From Ruminococcus callidus (GTDB taxonomy: Bacteria; Bacillota; Clostridia; Oscillospirales; Ruminococcaceae), in contig NZ_JAJFCK010000026.1 of NCBI RefSeq assembly GCF_020709055.1, positions 1 to 34,011 on the forward strand: 34,011 bases of DNA. The letters are read 5' to 3'. Of the stretch, positions 23,717-32,733 are shown piece by piece. A model generated the notes under the pieces. It did not search any database, was not told where the DNA came from, and saw only the letters and a list, made by a program, of their open reading frames with translations. Positions within the stretch are counted from its first letter, which is position 1; each line of letters starts with the position of its first letter. Both the position numbers and the translations under genes were made by a program.

Positions 23717-24841
23717 TTAAATCTTTGCCTTCTTGCCCAGATAGAGCGGATAGGAGGAAGAACCGGTGAGGACACGATTTTCTGAGATGGTGACATTCTT
23801 GTCGGCAACGATGGCATCGATGTTGCATCCGCTTCCGATTTCTGTGCCCTGCATGAGGACGCTGTTGCGGACAACAGCACCCTTGGCAACACGCACGCCA
23901 CGGAACAGCACGCAGTTTTCTACCGTACCTTCAATGACGCAGCCGTCTGCGATGAGAGAGTTCTTGACGTTTGCTTCCAGACCGTACTTTACCGGCGGAT
24001 TGTCGCCGACTTTGGTGTAGATCGGAGCTTCTGCGGAGAAGATGTTATTCCGGATCTTGGTGTCCAGCAGTGCGAGGTTTGCCTTGTAGTAAGCCTCCAG
24101 ACTGTTGACACGGTAGAAGCAGCCCTTGTGCTCGTATGCCTTAAAGACAAACTCGTCTTTTCTTGCCTGAAGCACATCACGAATTAGACTCTGCTGGTTC
24201 TTGCTGATCGCCTCTAGAACTACCTGCTTGAGGAAGTCTGTGTTCATGATGAACATATCCAGAGAGATGTTGCACTCGCCGGAGAGCAGCGGATTGGTGA
24301 GAACTTCCTGAATGGTGTCGTTCTCATCGATTTGGAGAATGCAGCTGTTGGGGCAGGAGTCCCGGTTGTAGATGCCCTTGCCGTAGATGAAAGTAATGTC
24401 TGCGCCGGAGGTCTGGTGATGCTCCAGCGCATCGTTGAAGTCAATGGTGGTGATGACATCGCAGTTGGACAGAACCACATACTTGGCACGGGTGTGCTCT
24501 ACAAAGCTCCAGATGTTGCTCAGCGCTTCCAGACGGCCCTGATAGGTGCCGCCGCCAACCTGGCTGAACGGCGGCAGCAGGTGCAGACCGCCCTTTTTCC
24601 GTGCCAGATCCCATTCTCTTCCGGAACCCAGATGATCCAGCAGAGAGCCGTAGTTGGATTTGGTGATGACGCCAACCTCGGAAATGCCGGAATTCACCAT
24701 GTTGGAGAGAGGAAAGTCCACAAGACGGTAGCGTCCGCCGTAGGGGATCGAACCCATTGTGCGCAGCTTGGTCAAATCGATGACTGCGGAATCGTTAATA
24801 CTAGCAAAAATCAAACCCAATACATTCTGGTTAATACTCAT
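23717..24841 (-). CDS. glgD: GlgD subunit of glucose-1-phosphate adenylyltransferase
   Basis: The 374-residue protein is a nucleotidyltransferase-like homologue of GlgC. It has an altered N-terminus (FASINDSAVIDLTKLRTMGS) instead of the GGxGxRLxxLT loop, which is the hallmark of GlgD. A left-handed helix repeat domain forms the C-terminus. In Firmicutes GlgD partners GlgC and alters activity of the complex, which makes ADP-glucose from ATP and glucose-1-phosphate. It starts 15 bases after the glgC stop, with AAAGGCGG overlapping that stop, so the two are co-translated. Confidence 0.94.
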   Translation of the reverse strand: MSINQNVLGLIFASINDSAVIDLTKLRTMGSIPYGGRYRLVDFPLSNMVNSGISEVGVITKSNYGSLLDHLGSGREWDLARKKGGLHLLPPFSQVGGGTYQGRLEALSNIWSFVEHTRAKYVVLSNCDVITTIDFNDALEHHQTSGADITFIYGKGIYNRDSCPNSCILQIDENDTIQEVLTNPLLSGECNISLDMFIMNTDFLKQVVLEAISKNQQSLIRDVLQARKDEFVFKAYEHKGCFYRVNSLEAYYKANLALLDTKIRNNIFSAEAPIYTKVGDNPPVKYGLEANVKNSLIADGCVIEGTVENCVLFRGVRVAKGAVVRNSVLMQGTEIGSGCNIDAIVADKNVTISENRVLTGSSSYPLYLGKKAKI

Positions 24842-24856
24842 GTGTTTGCACCGCCT

Positions 24857-26059
24857 TTACAGATTTTCGGAAATAATGTCTTTCGGAAGGACACGCTTGC
24901 CGGAGGAAACGGTGATGTTGTGTCCCAGTACGGCAATGCCCCAGTCGTCACGGTTCGGAACGGATTCCGGGCTCATGCCGATGACTGCATCCGATTCAAT
25001 GATGCAGTCCTCACCGATGATAGCGTATTCTACCACAGCCCCCTTCTTGATGGTGCTGCCCGGCATGATAATGCTGTACTTGACAGATGCGCCCTCTTCG
25101 ATGGTGACACCGGAGGAGATGATGGAGAAGTCCACAGTGCCGTCCACGACGCTGCCCTCTGTGATCATGGAGTTTTCCACGTGGGCATTTTCGCCGATGT
25201 ACTGGGGCGGCATGTTGTTGTGGCGGGAGTATACCTTCCAGTTGGGGTCATAGAGATCCAGCGGAACGTTCGGGCTGAGCAGATCCATGTTTGCCTCCCA
25301 CAGGCTGTCCAGTGTTCCAACGTCCTTCCAGTAGCCCTCGAACTCATAGGCGAACAGACGCTCGCTGTTTGCCAGCATTGCCGGAATGATGTCCTTGCCG
25401 AAGTCCTTGGAGCCGGTGTTGGCGTTTTCGTTCTCAATGAGGTATTTCTTGAGCTTTGCCCAGGAGAAAACATAAATGCCCATAGAAGCCAGTGTGGACT
25501 TTGGCTCCTTTGGCTTTTCTGTAAAGTCTGTGATTCTTCCGGTTTCGTCGCAGGTCATGATGCCAAAGCGGGAGGCTTCGGAATGGGGAACATCGATGAC
25601 AGCGATGGTGCTGTCTGCCTCATTGGCAATGTGGTAGTCCAGCATCTTGGAGTAATCCATTTTATAGATATGGTCGCCGCCCAGTACGATGACATATTCC
25701 GGATCGTAGCGCTCGATGAACGCAATGTTCTGATAGATGGCGTTGGCAGTTCCCTCGTACCAAGATGCGCCGGCAGCTGTCTGGTACGGCGGAAGCACGT
25801 GAACACCGCCGTGCATTTTATCCAGATCCCAGGGCTGGCCGTTGCCGATGTATTCATTTAGCACCATGGGCTGATACTGGGTGAGAACACCCACGGTATC
25901 AATGCCGGAGTTGATGCAGTTGGAGAGCGGGAAGTCGATGAAGCGATTCTTACCGCCGTAGGGGATTGCTGGTTTTGCCACCTTTTGTGTCAGGGCATAT
26001 AGTCTGCTTCCCTGACCGCCTGCGAGAAGCATAGCGACACACTTTTTCTTGATCTTCAT
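24857..26059 (-). CDS. glgC: glucose-1-phosphate adenylyltransferase, catalytic subunit
   Basis: The 400-residue enzyme starts [20 protein letters not shown] with the nucleotide-binding loop [13 protein letters not shown] (12-24). It also has [30 protein letters not shown], the sugar-phosphate site FTEKPKEP, and a C-terminal beta-helix. It makes ADP-glucose for GlgA and is usually the controlled step. AGGAGG lies just before the ATG. The 107 bases up to glgB contain no promoter I can support, only a small CTATTTTGAAATAG palindrome, so glgB-glgC-glgD are likely one transcript. Confidence 0.96.
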   Translation of the reverse strand: MKIKKKCVAMLLAGGQGSRLYALTQKVAKPAIPYGGKNRFIDFPLSNCINSGIDTVGVLTQYQPMVLNEYIGNGQPWDLDKMHGGVHVLPPYQTAAGASWYEGTANAIYQNIAFIERYDPEYVIVLGGDHIYKMDYSKMLDYHIANEADSTIAVIDVPHSEASRFGIMTCDETGRITDFTEKPKEPKSTLASMGIYVFSWAKLKKYLIENENANTGSKDFGKDIIPAMLANSERLFAYEFEGYWKDVGTLDSLWEANMDLLSPNVPLDLYDPNWKVYSRHNNMPPQYIGENAHVENSMITEGSVVDGTVDFSIISSGVTIEEGASVKYSIIMPGSTIKKGAVVEYAIIGEDCIIESDAVIGMSPESVPNRDDWGIAVLGHNITVSSGKRVLPKDIISENL

Positions 26060-26166
26060 GATATTCCTCCTAATCGTTCTATTTCAAAATAGGGAAACTC
26101 TTTATCCTAAACTATGCGGTACAATGAGGTTAGAGCACATGGCTTCCGCACAGATTACGGCAAATT

Positions 26167-28167
26167 TTATTTGGGTGCGGCTGTACGTTTCCGTGCAGTA
26201 TCCGGTTTCTTGGTTGCCTTTGGTTTTGCCGGTGTTTTTCGCGTTACAGCGGACTTGTGGACGGTGCGCTTTTTCGGCGGGGTGAAGGTGAGATAGATCA
26301 CCGACAGCGGTGCCAGTGTCAGCGAGACGCACTGTTCAAAGCCGTGCATGGAGATTGGCAGCGTCCGAAACTTGGATTCGGTGATGCCGCTTCCGCCGTA
26401 CTTCTTGTCGTCTGTGTTGAATGCCAGCGCATAGCTGCCCTCCTTGGGCACGCCGATCTTGTAATCGTTGCGCTGTACCGGACAGAAATTGCACACAGCG
26501 ATGATCTCCTTGCCGGCATCATCGATGCGCCGGAATGCAATGACGCTCTGCTGGTAGTCATCGTGGGAGATCCAGCTGAAGCCCTGCCACGAGTCGTCGT
26601 CCTGCCACAGGGGAGAGTGCTCCAGATAGAATCGGTTCAGATCCTGCGAGAATTGTTCCATCCGCTTGTGCTCCGGCAGTTCCAAGAGCTCCCAGTCCAG
26701 CTGCGTTTCGTAATTCCACTCGTTTTTCTGGGCAAATTCCTGACCCATGAAGAGCAGCTTTTTGCCCGGATGTGCCATCATGTATCCCAGAAAAGCACGG
26801 TAAGAAGCGAAGCGCTCCGCATCGTCCTGCCCGTTCATCTTCTGGAGCATGGAGCATTTTCCGTAGACGATTTCATCGTGGGAGATGGGGAGAATATAGT
26901 TTTCGGAGAAGCAGTAGAAGAAGGAGAACGTGAGCTTATCGTGATTGAACGCCCGATAGATGGGGTCCAGCGAGATGTAGCTGAGCATGTCGTTCATCCA
27001 GCCCATGTTCCACTTGAAGTTGAAGCCGAGTCCGCCGATGTCGGTGGGCTTGGTGACCAGCGGCCATGCGGTGGATTCCTCTGCGATCATGAGAATATCC
27101 GGATTGCGGGAGAACGCTGCCTCGTTGAGGTGGCGCAGGAATTCCACTGCCTCCAGATTCTCGTTGCCGCCGTAGACGTTGGGACGCCATTCGCCGTCGG
27201 GACGGTCGTAGTCCAGATAGAGCATGGATGCCACCGCATCCACACGCAGACCGTCCACATGGAACTCCTCCAGCCAGCAGCAGGCGCTGGAGATCAGGAA
27301 CGAGCAGACCTCGCCCTTGCCGTAGTCAAAGACACGGGTGCCCCAGCCCTTGTGCTCCATTTTTAGCGGGTCGGCATACTCATAGCAATAGGAGCCGTCG
27401 AACTCGCACAGACCCATAGGATCCTTGGGAAAGTGTGCCGGAACCCAGTCCAGAATGACGCCGATGCCGGCCTGATGGAACATGTCGATCATGGTGCGGA
27501 AGTCGTCCGGCGTGCCGTGGCGGGAGGTGGGGGCAAAATAGCCAGTCACCTGATATCCCCACGAGCCGTCGAAGGGATATTCCGTCAGCGGCATCAGTTC
27601 GATGTGGGTGTAGGACATCTTTTTCAGATAAGGGATGATCTCCTCGGCAAATCCCACATAGCTGGGGAATTTCTCCTCCGGCTTGTGTTTCCACGAGGCG
27701 AGGTTTGCCTCGTAGATGTTCATGGGGCTTTTATACGGGGAGTGCTGCTTTTTTGCGGTGTACCATGCGGCATCCTTCCACGTATAGCTGCTCTCATAGA
27801 TCTTGGAGGCTGTGCCGGGACGGGTTTCGTAGTGTGACCCATAGGGGTCTGCTTTATCTAAAATACGGCCATCTTCCGTTTCGATACTGTATTTGTAACT
27901 GTCAAATTGCTGAATGCGGGGGATTTCTGCTTCCCAGATAGCATCTGTGATCTTCTCCATAGGGTGACAGCTGCGGTCCCAGTTGTTGAAGCTGCCGATG
28001 ACGGAGACGCTTTTGGCATGCGGTGCCCAGACACGGAACCGGCAGAACTGTCCTCTCCCGCGGCGGAATAAATGCGCACCAAAAAAGCGGTACGCCTCAA
28101 AATTTTTTCCTTGGTGGAACAGATACAGCGGAAAATCGTAATCTTTGGATTTCTGCGATGAAGGCAT
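26167..28167 (-). CDS. glgB: 1,4-alpha-glucan branching enzyme (GH13)
   Basis: The 666-residue enzyme creates alpha-1,6 branches in glycogen. An N-terminal carbohydrate-binding/isoamylase-like domain (VWAPHAKSVSVIGSFNNW, about 46-63) precedes the (beta/alpha)8 barrel. Catalytic motifs are DGLRVDAV (nucleophile Asp), MIAEEST (acid/base Glu) and LPISHDEIV. The last 35 residues form a strongly basic Lys/Arg/Pro/Ala tail (14 Lys or Arg) not found in typical GlgB. AAAAGGAGGG precedes the ATG. It is the first gene of the glycogen operon and has its own promoter. Confidence 0.96.
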   Translation of the reverse strand: MPSSQKSKDYDFPLYLFHQGKNFEAYRFFGAHLFRRGRGQFCRFRVWAPHAKSVSVIGSFNNWDRSCHPMEKITDAIWEAEIPRIQQFDSYKYSIETEDGRILDKADPYGSHYETRPGTASKIYESSYTWKDAAWYTAKKQHSPYKSPMNIYEANLASWKHKPEEKFPSYVGFAEEIIPYLKKMSYTHIELMPLTEYPFDGSWGYQVTGYFAPTSRHGTPDDFRTMIDMFHQAGIGVILDWVPAHFPKDPMGLCEFDGSYCYEYADPLKMEHKGWGTRVFDYGKGEVCSFLISSACCWLEEFHVDGLRVDAVASMLYLDYDRPDGEWRPNVYGGNENLEAVEFLRHLNEAAFSRNPDILMIAEESTAWPLVTKPTDIGGLGFNFKWNMGWMNDMLSYISLDPIYRAFNHDKLTFSFFYCFSENYILPISHDEIVYGKCSMLQKMNGQDDAERFASYRAFLGYMMAHPGKKLLFMGQEFAQKNEWNYETQLDWELLELPEHKRMEQFSQDLNRFYLEHSPLWQDDDSWQGFSWISHDDYQQSVIAFRRIDDAGKEIIAVCNFCPVQRNDYKIGVPKEGSYALAFNTDDKKYGGSGITESKFRTLPISMHGFEQCVSLTLAPLSVIYLTFTPPKKRTVHKSAVTRKTPAKPKATKKPDTARKRTAAPK

Positions 28168-28198
28168 AGCAAACCCTCCTTTTTATTTTTCTATTCAC

Positions 28199-28227
28199 AT
28201 TTTAACATAAAAAGAGAACCATTGCAA
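28199..28227 (-). promoter_or_regulatory. promoter of glgB-glgC-glgD
   Basis: TTGCAA (28227-28222) and TAAAAT (28204-28199), spacer 17, on the minus strand. The leader is about 25 bases. Confidence 0.78.
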
Positions 28228-28236
28228 GTTATTTTT

Positions 28237-28339
28237 GTTTTCACTGGCGATTTTTATAGAAATGAACAGTTTTAATCCACCGATTTGTATAATATGTACA
28301 AAAGCTGGGAGAAAACGTTCTCGCTTTGCCAGTGAAAAC
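28237..28339. repeat. 12-bp inverted repeat upstream of the glgB promoter
   Basis: GTTTTCACTGGC (28237-28248) and GCCAGTGAAAAC (28328-28339) are perfect inverted copies 79 bases apart. The right copy runs into TGAAAACGATGAAAA, which resembles half of a catabolite-response element, and a GAGAA/TTCTC palindrome lies between the copies. They could be paired operator sites. The remaining gene-free sequence 28168-28469 contains only the glgB promoter and the hairpin at 28392-28426. Confidence 0.5.
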
Positions 28340-28391
28340 GATGAAAAAGTGTGATACGATTTTGAAACCGTTGTTGAAATGCGCATGGAAA

Positions 28392-28426
28392 TTTACACAG
28401 ACGGCAAAAAACAGCGTCTGCGTAAA
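28392..28426 (-). terminator. hairpin after spoIIE, possible terminator
   Basis: A 12-bp stem with one G-U pair (28392-28403 with 28415-28426) begins 43 bases past the spoIIE stop. The T-run is in the loop, and only TTT follows the stem on the minus strand, so the terminator assignment is tentative. Confidence 0.45.
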
Positions 28427-28469
28427 AGAAAGATGCAGATTTTGGAAAAAATTCGGGAGGCGCAGGTGC

Positions 28470-30716
28470 TTATGCCGGAAGCAGCCGTGCTGCACAGACG
28501 GTGACATCATCCCGCTGGGTTCCGCCGGCAAAGATTGCCGCTTTTTCGCAGATCTCGGTGACGATCTGTTCCAGTGTGGCGCCACTCTCCAGAAGCTGCC
28601 GGATAAGGGGGTATGCGTCCTCGCTGACGCCGTCGGAGAGCATGAGAATGATATCGTCCGGCCGGAGGGCGATGTGCCGGATCTCCAGCTCGCCCTCCGG
28701 TTCTGCGCCGAGGGGGAAGGTCTTGGCGCTGATGCGGGACACCTTGCCGTCGTGGCGAATCAGCGTGGCAGCTGCGCCGGACTTCATGATGGTGAGTGCG
28801 CCGGCATCCAGATCGAACTTCGCCACATCTAGTGTTGCAAAGGTCTCCTGCGGCGACTTGGTGAGCAGCAGTCCGTTCATCATCCGTACCGCAGCCGTGC
28901 CGGTGATGCCGCCGCTGACAAATTTGCGGAACATCTCCGTGGTCATGCGGGACTCAATGGCGGCGTATTTGCCGGTTCCCATGCCGTCGGAGAGGACAAG
29001 ATAGGGGTTTCCGGCGCTGTCCGTAAAGGTGACGGCGCTGTCGCCGGAGATGTTCTCCTGCTGGGCGTGACGGGCAGAGGAGAAGTGTTCCAGACGGTAC
29101 TTGGGACGCTGGCAGAGCCGGTAGCGTGTCTGACCGCCCAGCCGGATGGGATCCAGTTCCTCCAGTGTCATGTTCAGGGATTCGGAGAGGATGTGCCGGA
29201 TGGTGGGGAGACAGCCGTCCAGCGTGCGGTCGGCGCAGTGCAGCTCGATCATCAGGCGGTCGGACTCGGTGTAATAGGCGGCAGCGGTGTCGCAGTCGTA
29301 GCCGTACCGGAGCATGCGCCGGCGGATGCTCTCGCTCATCTCACTGCTGTAGCGGATGTCCAGATGGCTGGAAACAGTTTGCAGCAATTCCTCGGCGGCG
29401 GAGAGCTGTTCTAGCAGCACGGTACGGCTCTCTGCGGTGCGTGCCGCCAGAAAGCGTGCCCGCCTGCGTTCTGCCGCCTGTCTGGAAAACAGCGCCTGAA
29501 GCCGTTCAGTGCGGCTGCACTGGGCAAGCTCTGCCGGAATGGGCGGCAGCTCTGTGCCACGGTGGCTCTCCATTTTCCGAAAGCCACACAGCGTTTCTTC
29601 GTAATGGGATTCCCAGCAGCGCAGCTTGTTCCGGCAGCTGCCGCAGACGGTCTCGCAGACTTCTCTGGCGGTGTCGTGGGAGATCTCCTCCTGCGGGAGC
29701 AGGGCGGCGATAGCGTTGGTGTCCTGCCGCACGCTGCGAATGGCGCCTGCCATGTCGTTCAGGCGTGCGGAAAGGGGCTGGGTGCTGTCGCTCTTGTCGG
29801 AGATGTCCATGACTAGCCACTTGTCCAGACAGGCGGCATCCAGAAACAGGAATGCCACGCTGCCCAGAAAAAGATTGCAGACCACAGAAATTGTGAGCAG
29901 GGCAGAACTGAATGTGATAAGCCCCATAAGGGAAAAGACAAAGAAGATGCCGGCGATGGCGAAGCGGTTGCGGGAGGCGAGGTAGCCCATCAGGAGCCCG
30001 CCCACCGGCAGTACCAGCATGGCAAGGCCATCTCTGCCGGCACCCAGTACAGCACCGCAGGCGGAGAGTGCGCCGCAGATCACACCACCGGCACAGCGGA
30101 ACTTGCGTGCGCCCACCAGTGTAATTGCCGTGCCGAGAATGCAGCCCACGTTCATTGCCGGAATGCGGTAACAGCTGAATGCGGCGATGGTCAGGATGAG
30201 GACGACAGCAGCGGCGCAGCCGTCAGTGGAGCGGAGGGGAATCTTTCCGCTGGCACGGATGCTGGTGAATACGGCGTGCATGAAGTAGGAGGCGCAGCCG
30301 GTGAGGCAGGCGGTCATAGTGTAGCCGATGACCTCAGCGCCGCTGGCGTGGAAGAAGAGGGATACGGCGATGCCGGCGAGAAACACGCAGAGGGCGGTGC
30401 TCCATGCCATGCCGGAAGCGGTGCGTGGCGGGTGGCGAAACATACGCAGGCTGACGACCACCACCAGCCCGAAGAGCAGGGGAAGGTTGTCCAGAAGCGT
30501 GCCGGAGATGACGTAGGCGAGCAGACTTCCGATGAGCACGGAAACAGCACCGGGAGCGGTGAAATTGGCGGCGAATGCAATGGGAAGGGGCGAGGTCATA
30601 GCCCCTACGTGGGTGCCGGCGAGGAGCAGACCGGCGAGAAATCCGCCGCCGCTCTCCCAGAGAAAACGAGGGAGGAAAAGCGGTCGGCGGAGTGGCTGAG
30701 GATTGACGTTGTGCAT
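28470..30716 (-). CDS. spoIIE: stage II sporulation protein E, PPM-type serine phosphatase
   Basis: The 748-residue protein has an N-terminal region with about ten membrane helices (about 20-330). A central regulatory segment with a cysteine cluster (CETVCGSCRNKLRCWE) follows. The C-terminal PP2C/PPM phosphatase domain (about 545-745) contains LVLSDGMGTGKYA (near 571), MLSDGVSED (near 691) and RDDVTV (near 733), which supply the metal-binding aspartates. In spore formers SpoIIE dephosphorylates SpoIIAA to switch on sigma-F in the forespore and also acts in polar septation. Length is slightly short of the 827 residues in B. subtilis. AGAAAGGA precedes the ATG. Its presence predicts a sporulating or formerly sporulating organism. 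Confidence 0.95.
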   Translation of the reverse strand: MHNVNPQPLRRPLFLPRFLWESGGGFLAGLLLAGTHVGAMTSPLPIAFAANFTAPGAVSVLIGSLLAYVISGTLLDNLPLLFGLVVVVSLRMFRHPPRTASGMAWSTALCVFLAGIAVSLFFHASGAEVIGYTMTACLTGCASYFMHAVFTSIRASGKIPLRSTDGCAAAVVLILTIAAFSCYRIPAMNVGCILGTAITLVGARKFRCAGGVICGALSACGAVLGAGRDGLAMLVLPVGGLLMGYLASRNRFAIAGIFFVFSLMGLITFSSALLTISVVCNLFLGSVAFLFLDAACLDKWLVMDISDKSDSTQPLSARLNDMAGAIRSVRQDTNAIAALLPQEEISHDTAREVCETVCGSCRNKLRCWESHYEETLCGFRKMESHRGTELPPIPAELAQCSRTERLQALFSRQAAERRRARFLAARTAESRTVLLEQLSAAEELLQTVSSHLDIRYSSEMSESIRRRMLRYGYDCDTAAAYYTESDRLMIELHCADRTLDGCLPTIRHILSESLNMTLEELDPIRLGGQTRYRLCQRPKYRLEHFSSARHAQQENISGDSAVTFTDSAGNPYLVLSDGMGTGKYAAIESRMTTEMFRKFVSGGITGTAAVRMMNGLLLTKSPQETFATLDVAKFDLDAGALTIMKSGAAATLIRHDGKVSRISAKTFPLGAEPEGELEIRHIALRPDDIILMLSDGVSEDAYPLIRQLLESGATLEQIVTEICEKAAIFAGGTQRDDVTVCAARLLPA

Positions 30717-30771
30717 GGCAGGCGGTCCTTTCTGAAAAGTGTAGAGAAAAGATGAATGTTTGGTAAACTCT

Positions 30772-30804
30772 ATTATAGAATACGGGAGGCAAAATATCTG
30801 TCAC
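30772..30804 (-). promoter_or_regulatory. spoIIE promoter with a 21-bp spacer
   Basis: TATAAT (30777-30772) is a perfect -10; the best -35, GTGACA (30804-30799), lies 21 bases away. B. subtilis spoIIE and spoIIG promoters are known for this kind of overlong spacing and for activation by Spo0A. The opposite strand at the -35 reads TGTCACA, one or two bases from the 0A-box TGTCGAA. Confidence 0.55.
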
Positions 30805-30805
30805 A

Positions 30806-30936
30806 ATGGCACATCGTTTTTTACATAAGAAAGACGGGCAATTGCAGCCGGCATGGTTTCCGGTCAAAGCACCGGCATTTCCGGAGCGGCCTTTGGAAAA
30901 CCGGCAGTTCTCCGCTGCTTTTTGCAAAAAAGGAGG
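30806..30936. other. unassigned GC-rich segment with several short inverted repeats
   Basis: Between the divergent spoIIE and mtnN promoters there are several possible stems (CCGGT/ACCGG around CAAAGC, CGGAG/CTCCG enclosing CGG/CCG, and a CTTTTTGCAAAAAAG palindrome at the right end). No frame with a ribosome binding site and no known RNA family is recognised. Confidence 0.3.
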
Positions 30937-30965
30937 TGGACACGGCGGTGATTTTGTGGTATAAT
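30937..30965 (+). promoter_or_regulatory. promoter of mtnN and the LysR gene
   Basis: TGGACA (30937-30942) and TATAAT (30960-30965), spacer 17. The leader is about 25 bases, with GAAAGGG at 30984-30990. Confidence 0.8.
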
Positions 30966-30997
30966 AGAAAAAAGCAAGCCATAGAAAGGGATGACTG

Positions 30998-31678
30998 ATG
31001 ATGAAAACAATCGGAGTTATCGGCGCAATGCCGTCAGAATTGGTGGATATCCGCAAGGGTCTGCCGAACTCGGAAATTCAGAAAAAAGCTGGATTTGACT
31101 ATTATCTCAATCAGGTGGGGGACACTCGTGTCGTACACGTTTGCAGCGGTATCGCTAAAGTCAACGCTGCGGTTTGCACGCAGGCGCTCATCGACACGTT
31201 CCAGCCGGACGCCATTCTCAACGCAGGCATTGCCGGCGGTATGAATCCGGAGGTGCATGTGTGTGACGTGGTGGTTTCCAGCGAGGTGCTGCCCCACGAT
31301 CTGGATCTGCACTTCCTGAAGGACTATCCGCCCTATTGCGGCATCTATCCGGCAGACGAATCCCTCATTGCACTGGCACGGAAAACCTGTGAGGAATTCG
31401 GTGTCAAGGTGTTCACCGGCAGAATCGTATCCGGCGATGAATTCGTAACAGACAGCGCACGCAAGGCGGACATCCAGAGCCGTCTGACACCCTATGCTGT
31501 AGATATGGAGAGTGCTGCAGTGGGACAGTGCGCCTACCGGAATCAGGTGCCCTACGCCAGCATTCGCTGCATCTCGGACAACGCAGACGATGAGGGTGCC
31601 ATGTCCTTCGACCAGTTCGAGAAGATCGCAGCCAAGCGTGTGGCAGATATCGTGCTGCGCATGGTAGAGCACTTTTAA
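30998..31678 (+). CDS. mtnN: 5'-methylthioadenosine/S-adenosylhomocysteine nucleosidase
   Basis: The 226-residue enzyme cleaves adenine from methylthioadenosine and S-adenosylhomocysteine, recycling by-products of SAM-dependent reactions. It starts TIGVIGAMPSEL, typical of MtnN. It contains the SGIAKVNAA phosphate-site loop, the NAGIAGGM turn and the catalytic region AVDMESAAVGQ with the conserved Glu, followed by RCISDNAD with the catalytic Asp. Two adjacent ATGs (30998, 31001) are possible starts; the first is seven bases from GAAAGGG. The LysR gene follows after 11 bases. Confidence 0.94.
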   Translation: MMKTIGVIGAMPSELVDIRKGLPNSEIQKKAGFDYYLNQVGDTRVVHVCSGIAKVNAAVCTQALIDTFQPDAILNAGIAGGMNPEVHVCDVVVSSEVLPHDLDLHFLKDYPPYCGIYPADESLIALARKTCEEFGVKVFTGRIVSGDEFVTDSARKADIQSRLTPYAVDMESAAVGQCAYRNQVPYASIRCISDNADDEGAMSFDQFEKIAAKRVADIVLRMVEHF

Positions 31679-31689
31679 GGCGGCGATCC

Positions 31690-32607
31690 ATGACACTACA
31701 GCAGCTGCAATATGTGATCGCCATTGTGGAACACGGTTCTATCAGTGAAACGGCAAAGCAACTCTATGTGGCACAGCCCACGCTTTCAGGTGCGGTGCGG
31801 ACGCTGGAGGAAGAATTCGGCATCACGATCTTCCACCGCTCGGCTCGGGGCATTGCATTGACGGAGGAGGGCAGGGAGTTTCTCTCCTATGCCAGACAGG
31901 TGGTGGAGCAGGCGGACTTGCTGCACCAGCACTACGGCGCACCACGGCAGCTCTGCCAGCGCTGTTCCATCTCCACCCAGCACTATGCCTTTGCGGTGGA
32001 TGCTTTTGTCCGGCTGATTCGCCGGCTCTCGCCGGAGGCGTACCGGTTCACGCTGCGGGAGACACGCACCCACGAGATCATGGAAGACGTGCGCCGCATG
32101 GACAGCGAAATCGGGATTCTGTATCTGAGCAGTTTCAACGAGAAAGTACTTCGGGCGATGCTGGAGGAATACCGTCTGGAATTCCATCCGCTGGCGGACG
32201 CTGCGCCCCATGTCTTTCTCCGTGCCGGACATCCCCTCGCTGCGCAGCCCTCTGTGACCACGGCAGATCTGGAACCGTACCCGTTCCTGTGTTTCGAACA
32301 GGGGACGCACAACTCCTTTTATTTTGCGGAGGAGCTGTTCAGCACCATGCCTCATCAGAAGTGCATCCGTGTCAGTGACCGTGCCACGCTGTTCAATCTG
32401 CTGCGTGGTGTAGATGGCTATACCGTTTGCAGCGGTATGGTCAGTGCAGAGCTGAACGGGGGAGATATTGTGTCTGTACCTATGGATACGGCAGAACGGA
32501 TGCAGATCGGATGGATTGCCAATCCCAGAGTGCAACAGAGTCAGGCGGCGGAGCTGTATCTGGCAGAACTTCGGGATGTGTTGGCGGAGTATCAGAAAAA
32601 AGCATAA
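31690..32607 (+). CDS. LysR-family transcriptional regulator
   Basis: The 305-residue protein has an N-terminal winged helix-turn-helix (residues 1-60: LQQLQYVIAIVEHGSISETA, then AQPTLSGAVRTLEEEFGITI and RGIALTEEG) and a two-lobed effector domain (about 90-295). It is expressed with mtnN, AAGGCGG overlapping the mtnN stop region. LysR proteins typically regulate a neighbouring or divergent gene and themselves; here no divergent partner exists apart from spoIIE 1 kb away. The effector is unknown. Confidence 0.93.
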   Translation: MTLQQLQYVIAIVEHGSISETAKQLYVAQPTLSGAVRTLEEEFGITIFHRSARGIALTEEGREFLSYARQVVEQADLLHQHYGAPRQLCQRCSISTQHYAFAVDAFVRLIRRLSPEAYRFTLRETRTHEIMEDVRRMDSEIGILYLSSFNEKVLRAMLEEYRLEFHPLADAAPHVFLRAGHPLAAQPSVTTADLEPYPFLCFEQGTHNSFYFAEELFSTMPHQKCIRVSDRATLFNLLRGVDGYTVCSGMVSAELNGGDIVSVPMDTAERMQIGWIANPRVQQSQAAELYLAELRDVLAEYQKKA

Positions 32608-32618
32608 TCCCGAAATAG

Positions 32619-32648
32619 GCGGACTGCTCTCAGGCGGTTCGCTTTTTT
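32619..32648 (+). terminator. terminator after the LysR gene
   Basis: A 9-bp stem with two G-U pairs (32619-32627 with 32634-32642) and a 6-base loop is followed by TTTTTT. It lies 12 bases after the stop. Confidence 0.85.
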
Positions 32649-32676
32649 GATTTCCACAAATCCCGAGGAAGTGTTG

Positions 32677-32706
32677 TTGACAAAATCTGTCGAATTGTGC
32701 TATAAT
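32677..32706 (+). promoter_or_regulatory. promoter of the uridine-kinase-like gene, with a 0A-box in the spacer
   Basis: TTGACA (32677-32682) and TATAAT (32701-32706) with an 18-base spacer. TGTCGAA, an exact Spo0A-box sequence, occupies 32688-32694 within the spacer, where binding would block RNA polymerase. Confidence 0.78.
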
Positions 32707-32733
32707 GAATCGAAAAAGAAAGGCGGCGGTATT

